From Roseomonas sp. (GTDB taxonomy: Bacteria; Pseudomonadota; Alphaproteobacteria; Acetobacterales; Acetobacteraceae), in assembly GCA_020249505.1 (NCBI GenBank), contig JADCFN010000014.1, positions 1 to 39,716 on the forward strand: a stretch of 39,716 bases of DNA, given 5' to 3'. Made by a program: the position numbers and the translations under genes. Shown here one piece after another: positions 8,890 to 16,847 of this stretch; positions within the stretch are counted from its first letter, which is position 1; every line of letters starts with the position of its first letter. The notes beneath the pieces were generated by a model. It made no database searches. It saw only the letters and a list, made by a program, of their open reading frames with translations, and was not told the origin of the DNA.

Positions 8890-9879
8890 CTATTCGGCGC
8901 GGATATTTCCCTCACGGATCACCGGTGTCCACTTTGCATGATCACGCGCGATCAGCGCGGCGAATTCCGCGGGGCTTGAGGCAATAACATCGGCAGCCTG
9001 CACGCGCTGAACGGTTTCCTTCACCTCGGCTGAGGTGATGATGGCGCGGAAGATGCGGTTGGACGCCGCCACCACATCATCCGGCATGCCGGCGGGGCCC
9101 ACAATGCCGTGCCAGGTCATCGCCTCAAATCCCGCAAAGGTCGCGGCCACGGAGGGCACACCCGGCAGCGCCGCAACAGGGGCTGGCGTGCCGATGGCAA
9201 GCGCACGCACGCGGCCTTCGCGAATGAAGGGAAGTGCCGTGGAAACAGAGGGGAAGGAGAATTCCGTCTCACCTTGGATCAGGCTGCGCATCACATCAGC
9301 GCCACTACGGTAATGCACGGCCGTCAGCTTCACGCCAGCGCGGCGGCCCAGAAGCTCGGCGGCCAAATGGCTGACATGGCCAACACCCGGTGAGGCATAT
9401 TGAATGCCATCAGCGCGCGCCCGCGCACGCGCGAGCAAATCTTCCAGCGTCTGCACCGGCAGATTGGCGGGCACGATCACCGCAATCGGCAGATTGACCA
9501 AGTGCGAGACAGGGGTGAAGGCGCGCATCGGGTCGTAATTCAGCGCCGGCTGCAATTCCTTGCCGATGCAATTGGCGCCAAGATCCGCCATCATCAACGT
9601 ATAGCCATCCGGCCGACTTTGCGCGACGAAAGCGCCCGCGATGGCACCGCCAGCGCCGGAACGGTTTTCCACCACCAGCGCCTGACCATTGGCCTGCGCG
9701 GCAAAGCCATTGGCAACCAGGCGAGAAAGCGTATCCACCGCGCCGCCAGCGCCGAAGGGCACGATCAGCCGCACCTGCCGGTCAGGCCAGGCGCCTTGCG
9801 CGGAAACCGCCGAGGGCAAAAGCGAAGTAAGGCCAAGACCGGCAAGGCCACGGCGAGAAATGGAAATGGAAATGGACAT
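8890..9879 (-). CDS. Bug/TctC family periplasmic substrate-binding protein (first)
   Basis: Protein of 329 residues of the tripartite tricarboxylate transporter binding family. Signatures: WPDRQVRLIVPFGAGGAVDT, VVENRSGAGGAIAG, VGHVSHLAAELLG and HYRSGADVMRSLIQGE. It has a twin-arginine-like export signal (SRRGLAGLG) ending near residue 28 (AVSAQ). GGGAGG lies upstream of the ATG. Bug proteins bind carboxylates and pass them to TctAB permeases or to signalling partners; no permease genes are in the window. It is divergent from the DUF1028/dehydrogenase/cyclase operon, which suggests that its ligand is that operon's substrate. Confidence 0.92.
   Translation of the reverse strand: MSISISISRRGLAGLGLTSLLPSAVSAQGAWPDRQVRLIVPFGAGGAVDTLSRLVANGFAAQANGQALVVENRSGAGGAIAGAFVAQSRPDGYTLMMADLGANCIGKELQPALNYDPMRAFTPVSHLVNLPIAVIVPANLPVQTLEDLLARARARADGIQYASPGVGHVSHLAAELLGRRAGVKLTAVHYRSGADVMRSLIQGETEFSFPSVSTALPFIREGRVRALAIGTPAPVAALPGVPSVAATFAGFEAMTWHGIVGPAGMPDDVVAASNRIFRAIITSAEVKETVQRVQAADVIASSPAEFAALIARDHAKWTPVIREGNIRAE
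9858..9875 (-). repeat. Hexanucleotide tandem repeat at the start of a signal peptide
   Basis: Three exact copies of AAATGG on the plus strand, followed by an imperfect fourth. On the coding strand they encode alternating Ser-Ile at residues 2-7 of the Bug protein. Slippage would change the n-region length by two residues per unit without breaking the frame. Confidence 0.75.
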
Positions 9880-9984
9880 GGCAAGAAACCTCCCGTTTTG
9901 CCCTATTTTGGCACGGGCTGGGCTTCCTGCAAGCGCTGCGGCGCGGTTAAGGTTTCGGCTGAAAATTCAAGAAAGGCCAACCCT

Positions 9985-10707
9985 ATGACCTGGTCCATTG
10001 TTGCGCATGATCCTGCCACGGGCGCCTTTGCGGTGGCGGTCACCACCTGCAATATCGCGGTCGGCGCCACCTGCCCTTTCCTGAAATCGGACGTTGGTGC
10101 CGTCAGCACACAATCCATGAGCAACCGCTATTTGGGGCCTGCTGTACTGCAGGGCCTGGAACGCGGCCTCACTCCCGCCCAGGCAATTGAAGCGGCGCTG
10201 GTGGGCGATGAAGGCAAGGGCCTGCGGCAAATCCACGCCGTGGATCGCCATGGCCGCAACGCTGCCTGGACCGGCGATAATTGCGTTGAATGGTGTGGGC
10301 ATCTGAGTGGCGATGGCGTCAGCGTCGCCGGCAATATGCTGGCAGGCGGCGCCGTGGTGCAGGCAAGCTTTGACAGTTTCCGCGCCAACAGCGGCCTTGC
10401 GCTACCGGAACGCCTCATCACGGCGCTGGATGCCGGCCAAGTGGCAGGCGGTGACAAACGCGGTAAGCAATCTGCGGCCCTGGTGCTCACTACGACCGAG
10501 GATTTCCCGGACATCAATCTGCGCGTTGATGATCATCCCGAACCGCTTGCCGAATTGCGTCGGCTGCTTGGCTTGTGGCGCATTCAGGCCGAGCCTGGGC
10601 TTGCTTCCCGGCCCAGCAAGGCTAATCCTTCCGGCGAGACCGATCTTGATGTGATTGAAGCCGCCTGGATTGCGCGCGGCCTGGATTTGCGCCTGAGCCG
10701 CCCGTGA
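9985..10707 (+). CDS. DUF1028 family (Ntn-hydrolase-like) protein
   Basis: Protein of 240 residues of the DUF1028 family. The N-terminal core is recognisable in TWSIVAHDPATGAFAVAV, followed by VGAVSTQSMSN and HLSGDGVSVAGNMLAGGAVV. The fold belongs to the Ntn-hydrolase group; biochemical function is largely unknown, with amide or peptide hydrolysis suspected. GAAAGG lies upstream of ATG 9985. It heads a likely operon with a tartrate-type dehydrogenase (16 bases on) and a cyclase-family hydrolase. Members are often found beside transport and catabolic genes, as here. Confidence 0.88.
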   Translation: MTWSIVAHDPATGAFAVAVTTCNIAVGATCPFLKSDVGAVSTQSMSNRYLGPAVLQGLERGLTPAQAIEAALVGDEGKGLRQIHAVDRHGRNAAWTGDNCVEWCGHLSGDGVSVAGNMLAGGAVVQASFDSFRANSGLALPERLITALDAGQVAGGDKRGKQSAALVLTTTEDFPDINLRVDDHPEPLAELRRLLGLWRIQAEPGLASRPSKANPSGETDLDVIEAAWIARGLDLRLSRP

Positions 10708-10723
10708 AAGGAAAGTTTTGACC

Positions 10724-11800
10724 ATGAAGACTTATCGAATTGCCGCCATGGGTGGCGACGGCATTGGGCCGGATGTCATCAAGGCGGGCTGCCGTGTTTT
10801 GCAGGCTTTGGCTGAAAAGAATGGCAGATTCGCGCTGAGCTTCCAGGATTTCGATTGGGGCAGCGATTACTATCGACGCACCGGGCGCATGATGCCGGAA
10901 GATGGTCTGAAGCAGCTTGAAGGCTTTGACGCGATTTTCTTCGGTGCGGTCGGTGCACCGGATATTCCTGATCATGTCACGTTGTGGGAATTGCGCCTCG
11001 CGATCTGTCAGGGCTTTGATCAATATGCCAATGTCCGCCCGACGCGCCTTCTGCCTGGCATCAAGGGGCCATTGCGCCCTGATCTGGGTGAGCAGATTGA
11101 TTGGGTGATTGTGCGCGAAAACAGCGAAGGCGAATATGCCGGCGTTGGCGGGCGCGCGCATCGCGGCTTGCCGATTGAAGTCGCCATGGATGTTTCCGTC
11201 TTCACCCGCGAAGGGGTGGCACGCATCTGCCGCCATGCCTGTGAAGTGGCCATGGCGCGCCCGCGCAAGCATTTGACGGTGGTGACGAAATCCAACGCGC
11301 AGCGTCACGGCATGGTGATGTGGGATGAGGTGTGCGCGGAAATCACCACGCAATATCCGGCCCTCACGGTCGAGAAAATGCTGGTGGATGCCATGACCGC
11401 GCGCATGGTCATGAAACCTGGCAGCGTTGATACCGTGGTCGCTACCAATCTGCATGCCGATATCCTTTCTGATCTCGCGGCAGCTTTGGCCGGTTCACTC
11501 GGCATTGGCGCCACAGGCAATATTGATCCGTCGCGCAAGCGCCCTTCCATGTTTGAACCCATTCATGGCTCGGCTTTTGATATCACCGGCAAAGGCATTG
11601 CCAATCCGCTTGGCGCTTTCTGGACCGCTTCTATGATGCTGGAACATTTGGGCGAGGCGCCAGCAGCAGCACAGTTGATGCACGCGGTGGAAATGGTGAC
11701 ACGGCGCGGCGATGTGCTGACGCCCGATCTTGGCGGTAAGGCGACGACGGATCAGGTGACAGACGCCATCATCAACGCCATTCGCGGCGTCAATGTTTAG
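10724..11800 (+). CDS. Tartrate/D-malate dehydrogenase family enzyme
   Basis: Protein of 358 residues of the isocitrate/isopropylmalate dehydrogenase family, closest in pattern to tartrate dehydrogenase/decarboxylase and D-malate dehydrogenase. MKTYRIAAMGGDGIGPDVI is typical of TDH. RENSEGEYAGVGG and the VTKSNAQRHGM lysine loop supply substrate contacts. EPIHGSAFDITGKGIANPLG is the NAD-binding signature. It should oxidise and decarboxylate a 2-hydroxyacid with NAD and a divalent metal. A TTG at 10718 (5 bases after AAAGGA) is an alternative start. Its place between DUF1028 and a cyclase, opposite a Bug protein, supports hydroxy-dicarboxylate use. Confidence 0.92.
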   Translation: MKTYRIAAMGGDGIGPDVIKAGCRVLQALAEKNGRFALSFQDFDWGSDYYRRTGRMMPEDGLKQLEGFDAIFFGAVGAPDIPDHVTLWELRLAICQGFDQYANVRPTRLLPGIKGPLRPDLGEQIDWVIVRENSEGEYAGVGGRAHRGLPIEVAMDVSVFTREGVARICRHACEVAMARPRKHLTVVTKSNAQRHGMVMWDEVCAEITTQYPALTVEKMLVDAMTARMVMKPGSVDTVVATNLHADILSDLAAALAGSLGIGATGNIDPSRKRPSMFEPIHGSAFDITGKGIANPLGAFWTASMMLEHLGEAPAAAQLMHAVEMVTRRGDVLTPDLGGKATTDQVTDAIINAIRGVNV

Positions 11801-11826
11801 ACGCATTACAACAAAGGAAAAGATCC

Positions 11827-12516
11827 ATGGAATTCGTTGATCTCAGCCGTGAAATCTTTCACCGCACGCAGACACACCCAAGCCACCCGCCCGTGGTAAT
11901 GACGGTCTGGGGCGATCATTCTGAAAAGAAGGTAGCAGGTAATACGACGTTCACCAGCAAGGCGCTCTATTTTTCCATGTCGGACCATGCCGGCACGCAT
12001 GTGGATGCGCCGGTGCATTTCGATCCGCGCCCGGATGCGCTTTCGGTCGAACAAATGCCGCTTGAGAAATTCTACACCAGCGCGATTTGCCTTGACCTTT
12101 CCCATGTGCCGCTGAAACACGCGATCACGGTTGCGGAAATGGAAGCCGCACTCGCCAAATCAGGCCAGGAAATCCGCAAGGGCGATACGGTGCTGATCTG
12201 GATGGCAACCAATGAAAGGCTGCTCGGCAAGCCTGGCTATTTGCATGACTTCCCAGGCCTTGCGCTAGAATCCGTCCATTGGCTTGCGGATCGCGGCATT
12301 GGCATGTTTGGCGTGGAAGCGATCAGCCCCGCACCCGAAGGTGAGTTGAATTTCCAGGCGCATATGGCCTGCGCGGAACGCGGCATTACGCATATGGAAT
12401 GCCTTGCCAATCTGGATAAGCTCATTGGCCGCGGGCGCTTCACCTTTATCGGCTTTCCACTGAAAATCAGGGGCGGCACGGCAAGCCCCATCCGTGCCGT
12501 TGCCATGTTCCCCTGA
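11827..12516 (+). CDS. Cyclase family (kynurenine formamidase-like) hydrolase
   Basis: Protein of 229 residues of the cyclase superfamily of metal-dependent amide/ester hydrolases. The defining motif HAGTHVDAPVHF is at residues 54-65 (His54, His58, Asp60 and His64 are expected zinc ligands and acid/base). Family members include kynurenine formamidase KynB and isatin hydrolase; the substrate here cannot be assigned. AAAGGAAAAG precedes the ATG. It is the last gene of the DUF1028-dehydrogenase-cyclase operon, and a strong intrinsic terminator follows within 15-45 bases of its stop. Confidence 0.88.
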   Translation: MEFVDLSREIFHRTQTHPSHPPVVMTVWGDHSEKKVAGNTTFTSKALYFSMSDHAGTHVDAPVHFDPRPDALSVEQMPLEKFYTSAICLDLSHVPLKHAITVAEMEAALAKSGQEIRKGDTVLIWMATNERLLGKPGYLHDFPGLALESVHWLADRGIGMFGVEAISPAPEGELNFQAHMACAERGITHMECLANLDKLIGRGRFTFIGFPLKIRGGTASPIRAVAMFP

Positions 12517-12528
12517 TATCCTTTGGGA

Positions 12529-13269
12529 TCAGCGCCCGCGAAAACGTGGCGGGCGCTTTTCCCGGAAGGCGGCCTTGCCTTCGGCGAAATCCTCTGACGC
12601 GCGAATGGCGCCCATGCGCTGGCCATGGATCGCCATTTGTTCCGAAGGACCGCGCGGCAGGATTTCATCGGTCACCATGCGCTTCAATTCCGCAACTACC
12701 ATGGGCGCCATGCCGGTCAGTTCCACAGCCCAGGCCTTGGCAGTTTCCAAAGCCTTGCCGTCTTCCACCACCTCATTCACCAACCCGATGGAAGCAGCAC
12801 GATCCGCATCCACGGTGCGGCAGAGCAGCATGATTTCCATCGCGATCTTATGCGGAATGCGGCTGACGAGGCCGGCGATCATGCCACCCGTCAGGCCAAG
12901 CTTCGCTTCCGGATAATAGAATTTGGCGCTTTTGCCGCAGACCAGCAGATCGGCCATCATCGCCAGTACAATGCCGCCGCCCACACACCAGCCTTCAACC
13001 GCACAAATTACGGGCTTGAGCGGCCGATAGCCGACACTTGGAATGGTGCGCCACAATTCCGGCGGGTCCGAGACATCAGCGCCAAAGGTAAAGGCGCGCG
13101 TGCCGGCGGCGGTAATGATCGCGCAGCGCAAATCATCGCGCGCTTCAAATTCGCGCATCGCGGCCTGCACCGTCTCCCCCATTGGTTTGCTGATGGCATT
13201 GCCCTTGGCGGGGTTGTTCAGCGTAACGATGCGGATCGGGCCTTCATCGGTGACAGTTACATGTTCCAT
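12529..13269 (-). CDS. Enoyl-CoA hydratase/isomerase family protein
   Basis: Crotonase-fold protein of 246 residues. The oxyanion-hole region is seen at AFTFGADVSD and EGWCVGGGIVLAMMADL. Of the two catalytic glutamates of classic enoyl-CoA hydratase, the second is present (Glu121 in YYPEAKLGL). The first (rat Glu144) is replaced by Val101. This argues against a standard hydratase and for an isomerase, dehydratase or CoA-lyase activity. It follows the second Bug gene with a one-base gap (TGACATG) and so shares its operon. The 3' end doubles as the terminator of the opposing operon. Confidence 0.9.
   Translation of the reverse strand: MEHVTVTDEGPIRIVTLNNPAKGNAISKPMGETVQAAMREFEARDDLRCAIITAAGTRAFTFGADVSDPPELWRTIPSVGYRPLKPVICAVEGWCVGGGIVLAMMADLLVCGKSAKFYYPEAKLGLTGGMIAGLVSRIPHKIAMEIMLLCRTVDADRAASIGLVNEVVEDGKALETAKAWAVELTGMAPMVVAELKRMVTDEILPRGPSEQMAIHGQRMGAIRASEDFAEGKAAFREKRPPRFRGR
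12531..12560 (+). terminator. Intrinsic terminator overlapping the end of the convergent crotonase gene
   Basis: AGCGCCCGC (12531-12539) and GCGGGCGCT (12549-12557) form a perfect 9-pair stem with a 9-base loop, running into TTTT (12557-12560). It is oriented to stop the plus-strand operon after the cyclase gene. It lies inside the last codons (RPPRFRGR) of the minus-strand crotonase, so one sequence serves as terminator and as coding DNA. Confidence 0.82.
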
Positions 13270-13270
13270 G

Positions 13271-14224
13271 TCAGTTTACTTTCGCTCCTGTTCTTTCGAT
13301 CACGCCCTGGAAAACGGCGCGATCTTCGCGGATACGCCGGGCGAAGGCATCACCTGTCTCAAAAGCGGGCCGCAGCCCGCCAATTGCCATGCCGGAGGCA
13401 ACCGCCGGCGCGCGCAGCGATTCCTCCAAGCTGGCCGTAATGCGCGCTTGAATATCAGCTGGCGTGCCTGCAGGCGCAGCAATGCCGAACCAGGACATGG
13501 CGCCGCGTTCCGCAAGGCCCAGTTCCAAGAGTGTCGGCACATCCTTGAATTCCTCATGCCGCCGATCGCCAAAACTCGCGAGTGCAATCAGCCGGCCATC
13601 ACGCACACCTGGCAGCGCGGCAGGGTCGCAAATCATCTGAATGCGCCCGGCGAGCAGGTCGATGAAGGATTGCCCGGAACCGCGATAAGGCACGTGTTCA
13701 AGCTTGATGCCGGCAGCCTCGGCAAAGATTTCACACTGCAATTGCGTGATGGTGCCATTGCCGGCGGAACCAAAGCGCAATTCGCCCGGCTTTTGTTTGG
13801 CCAACGCCACCAGATCACGGATATGCCGCGCGGGGACCGAGGGATGGATGATCACAAAAGCATCGGAAGCTGCCACGCGGGCAATCGGCACAAAGGCACG
13901 ATCCACATCATAGGGAAGCTGCATCATATGCGGGCTGATGGTGAAAATCGCCGTCGGGAAAAGCAGCAGCGTATGGCCATCGGGCCGCGCGCGCGCCACC
14001 AGATCAGCGCCAATAGTACCCCCTGCCCCGCCGCGATTTTCAATCACCACGGTTTGGCCCAGCACCTTGCCCCATTCCTGCACCAAGGGACGCGCGACAT
14101 TATCAGTGCTGCCGCCCGGCGGGTAAGGCACAATCAGGCTAATGGGCCGATTGGGCCAGGCTGTTTGAGCAAAAGCGAAAGCTGGCAGCAATAGCCAGGA
14201 AAATAGCGTGACAATCCGCCACAT
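13271..14224 (-). CDS. Bug/TctC family periplasmic substrate-binding protein (second)
   Basis: Protein of 317 residues with a Sec signal (MWRIVTLFSWLLLPAFAFAQ, cleavage about residue 20). Bug signatures: WPNRPISLIVPYPPGGSTDN, VVIENRGGAGGTIGADLVA, FGSAGNGTITQLQCEIFA and HVPYRGSGQSF. It is encoded between an MBL hydrolase (3-base gap upstream) and a crotonase (1-base gap downstream), so the three are co-transcribed. This suggests a ligand that is hydrolysed and then handled as a CoA thioester. No TctA/TctB genes accompany it. It is diverged from the first Bug protein, particularly in the binding lobe. Confidence 0.92.
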   Translation of the reverse strand: MWRIVTLFSWLLLPAFAFAQTAWPNRPISLIVPYPPGGSTDNVARPLVQEWGKVLGQTVVIENRGGAGGTIGADLVARARPDGHTLLLFPTAIFTISPHMMQLPYDVDRAFVPIARVAASDAFVIIHPSVPARHIRDLVALAKQKPGELRFGSAGNGTITQLQCEIFAEAAGIKLEHVPYRGSGQSFIDLLAGRIQMICDPAALPGVRDGRLIALASFGDRRHEEFKDVPTLLELGLAERGAMSWFGIAAPAGTPADIQARITASLEESLRAPAVASGMAIGGLRPAFETGDAFARRIREDRAVFQGVIERTGAKVN

Positions 14225-14227
14225 GGT

Positions 14228-15100
14228 TCAATCCACCGCTTCAGCGCGGAAACCATTGCCCCAACGCTTGATCCGCCCGCGCGATGGTGATGGGAAATGC
14301 CCGAAGCAGAGAATGGTGGAGGTATCACAGGCGCATTCCATCACGCGCCGCCGCGTGGCCGCGGCCTGCACGGGATCACTATCGGCACGCATCGAAATTT
14401 CCGGATAGCGGGTCTGCAAAGGCGAATGGATCAAATCCCCTGTCGCAAGCGCATCAGCACCTTTTTTGCCGAGCCGCACAGCCACGTGATCCGGCGTATG
14501 GCCGGGCGTTGATTCCAACTTCACCAGATCATTCATCTGATAGTCATTAGTCACAAAATCCACGCGCCCCGCTTCCACCACGGGCAAGACGCTATCGGCA
14601 AAAACCGGCGATGGCGCCTTGGCGTGTTCCCTTTCCCAATGGGCATATTCTTCCTTCGCGAAAAGGTAGCGCGCCTTGGGGAAGCTCGGCACCCAGCGGC
14701 CATTCTCAAGCCGCGTATTCCAGCCGACATGATCCACGTGCAAATGCGTACACATGACGAAATCAATATCGCCCACGCCAAGCCCAAGCGCGGCCAGGTT
14801 GCGCATATAGGCTTCGCTCTTCATCTGGTGCCAGAAGGGATGCGTCGGGCGGTTCTTGTCATTGCCGACGCAGGTATCAATCAGGATGTTATGATGCGGC
14901 GTGCGCACGACCCAGGATTGGATGCAAAGCACAAGCTTGCCCGTTGCCGGATCAAGCGCCTGGGGTTCCAGCCATGCGCGATTTTCGGCCAGCAATTCCG
15001 GCGTCAGGTTCGGGAAGAAGGTCAGCGGATCGAAGATAGGTCTTTCTTCCTCAACAACCCGTTGAATCGTGAGCTCGCCAAGCTGAAAACCTTTATCCAT
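14228..15100 (-). CDS. MBL fold metallo-hydrolase
   Basis: Metallo-beta-lactamase-fold hydrolase of 290 residues. The metal site THLHVDHVGWN (HxHxDH) is near residue 120; HTPDHVAVRLG and LATGDLIHSP supply later ligands. The overall pattern recalls lactonases of the AHL/quorum-quenching type (VRTPHHNILIDTCVG, then CTHLHVDHVG). A lactone- or ester-cleaving role would suit its neighbour across the divergent promoter, a Baeyer-Villiger monooxygenase that makes esters and lactones; that link is inference. ATG 15100 has GGGAAAAG upstream; the longer frame to 15217 runs through the divergent promoter region. Confidence 0.88.
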   Translation of the reverse strand: MDKGFQLGELTIQRVVEEERPIFDPLTFFPNLTPELLAENRAWLEPQALDPATGKLVLCIQSWVVRTPHHNILIDTCVGNDKNRPTHPFWHQMKSEAYMRNLAALGLGVGDIDFVMCTHLHVDHVGWNTRLENGRWVPSFPKARYLFAKEEYAHWEREHAKAPSPVFADSVLPVVEAGRVDFVTNDYQMNDLVKLESTPGHTPDHVAVRLGKKGADALATGDLIHSPLQTRYPEISMRADSDPVQAAATRRRVMECACDTSTILCFGHFPSPSRGRIKRWGNGFRAEAVD

Positions 15101-15149
15101 GGACTTTTCCCTTTGCGCAATTCGGGTAGCATAGCGCGGCTGGCGGGCG

Positions 15150-15177
15150 TTGACAGTCCCGGCGGAAGGCTTTCCGC
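15150..15177 (+). promoter_or_regulatory. Candidate promoter/operator for the BVMO operon
   Basis: A consensus-like -35, TTGACA, lies at 15150-15155. Just downstream is a perfect dyad GCGGAA-GGCT-TTCCGC (15162-15177), placed where a repressor would block a promoter. No clear -10 is visible at 17 bases. The gap is divergent, so the dyad could also control the MBL/Bug/crotonase operon. Confidence 0.35.
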
Positions 15178-15210
15178 TGGCCCCTGGAAGACACGCCGAG
15201 GAGGACGAAC

Positions 15211-16836
15211 ATGGCACAGGAACATCATGGCGCTGTCATTGTTGGCGCGGGCTTCGCCGGGCTTTACCTGCTGTATCGCCTGCGCGGGCTTGGCATCCCG
15301 GCCATTTGCCTGGAAGCAGCGGATGATGTGGGCGGCACTTGGTATTGGAATCGCTATCCAGGTGCCCGCTGCGATGTGGAAAGCATGCAATATTCCTTCT
15401 CCTTCTCTGAGGAATTGCAGCAGGAATGGCGCTGGTCTGAACGCTTTGCGGCGCAGCCGGAAATCCTGGCCTATGCGCGCCATGTCGCGGAACGCTATGA
15501 TCTGCGGAGCGACATTCGTTTTGAAACCCGTGTGACGGATGCCGCCTGGGATGATGCGGCCGGGCTTTGGCGCATTGCCACCAATCGCGGGGAGAGGCTG
15601 ACGGCGCGCTATTTCTTCATGGCGACCGGGTGCCTTTCCGCGGCCCGGCTGCCCGATGTTCCGGGCCTTGCCGATTTCAAAGGGCAGCAATTCCATACTG
15701 GCTATTGGCCGCATCACAAGGTTGATTTCACCGGCCGCAGGGTGGCGGTTATCGGCACCGGGTCTTCCGCCATTCAATCCATCCCCGTGATTGCTGAACA
15801 GGCCGCGCAGCTCACGGTGTTTCAGCGCACACCCAATTTCAGCATCCCATCGCGCAATCGCCCGATGGATGATGAATACGAACAAGGCTGGAAGGGCGAT
15901 TACGCCAATCTGCGGCAGAAGGCGCGCATGATGCGCACCGGCATTCTGTATGGCCTGAGCGACACGCCTGCGATGTCCGTCAGCGCCGAAGAACGGAAAG
16001 CGGAATACGAAAAACGCTGGGCTGCCGGCGGCACGGCCTTCATGGGGTCCTTCCGCGATCTGCTGCTGGATCAGGCCGCCAATGAAACGGCAGCGGAATT
16101 TGTACGCAGCAAGATTCGCGAAACCGTGAAAGACACTGCGACAGCCGAAAAACTCTGCCCACGCAATCACCCAATCGGCACCAAGCGCATTTGCGTGGAT
16201 ACGCATTATTATGAGACCTATAACCGCCCCAATGTCACGCTGATTGACATCAACGAAGCGCCGATCACGCGCATTACCGCAACTGGCATTGAAGCGGGCG
16301 GAGTGCAGCATGATTTCGATGACATCGTTTTTGCGACAGGCTTTGATGCCATGACCGGCGCGCTGCTTGGCGTTGATATCAAGGGCCGCGCGGGTGAATC
16401 CCTGAATGCCAAATGGGAAGCGGGGCCGCGCACGCTGCTTGGCATCATGACGGCAGGTTTTCCGAACATGTTCATGATCACGGGGCCGGGCAGCCCCTCC
16501 GTCCTCAGCAATATGATCGTTTCCATCGAACAGCATGTGGATTGGATCATGGATTGCCTGGCGCAAATGCAGGCCAAGGGCCAGACCACCATCGAAGCCG
16601 ATCGTAGCGCGGAAGATAATTGGGTAGAGGAAGTGAACAAGGTCGCGCATCGCACGCTCTACCCACGCGCAGCATCCTGGTACATGGGGGCCAATGTGCC
16701 GGGCAAACCAAGGCTGTTCATGCCTTATGTGGGTGGCGTTGGAAATTATCGCGTGCTTTGTGATGAAATCGCTGCAGATGGCTATCGCGGCTTTCATTTT
16801 GGCGGTGCTGAACGGCCTGCCGCAGCGGCGGAATAG
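15211..16836 (+). CDS. Baeyer-Villiger type flavin monooxygenase
   Basis: Type I BVMO of 541 residues: FAD, NADPH and O2 are used to insert an oxygen next to a ketone carbonyl, giving an ester or lactone. The FAD site GAGFAGLY is at 12-19. The BVMO fingerprint F-x-G-x3-H-x3-W is at 156-166 (FKGQQFHTGYW). The NADPH site GTGSSA is at 182-187. WNRYPGARCDVES is typical of the cyclohexanone monooxygenase class. GAGGAGG sits upstream of the ATG. An HSL-type esterase follows 11 bases downstream, which is the usual pairing for cleaving the ester formed. Confidence 0.93.
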   Translation: MAQEHHGAVIVGAGFAGLYLLYRLRGLGIPAICLEAADDVGGTWYWNRYPGARCDVESMQYSFSFSEELQQEWRWSERFAAQPEILAYARHVAERYDLRSDIRFETRVTDAAWDDAAGLWRIATNRGERLTARYFFMATGCLSAARLPDVPGLADFKGQQFHTGYWPHHKVDFTGRRVAVIGTGSSAIQSIPVIAEQAAQLTVFQRTPNFSIPSRNRPMDDEYEQGWKGDYANLRQKARMMRTGILYGLSDTPAMSVSAEERKAEYEKRWAAGGTAFMGSFRDLLLDQAANETAAEFVRSKIRETVKDTATAEKLCPRNHPIGTKRICVDTHYYETYNRPNVTLIDINEAPITRITATGIEAGGVQHDFDDIVFATGFDAMTGALLGVDIKGRAGESLNAKWEAGPRTLLGIMTAGFPNMFMITGPGSPSVLSNMIVSIEQHVDWIMDCLAQMQAKGQTTIEADRSAEDNWVEEVNKVAHRTLYPRAASWYMGANVPGKPRLFMPYVGGVGNYRVLCDEIAADGYRGFHFGGAERPAAAAE

Positions 16837-16847
16837 GGGGGAGTCTC

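Noticed and set aside
15022-16797. 591-codon minus-strand frame
   Set aside because: It is antisense to the BVMO gene, whose FAD, NADPH and fingerprint motifs are all intact; long shadow frames are expected at this GC content.
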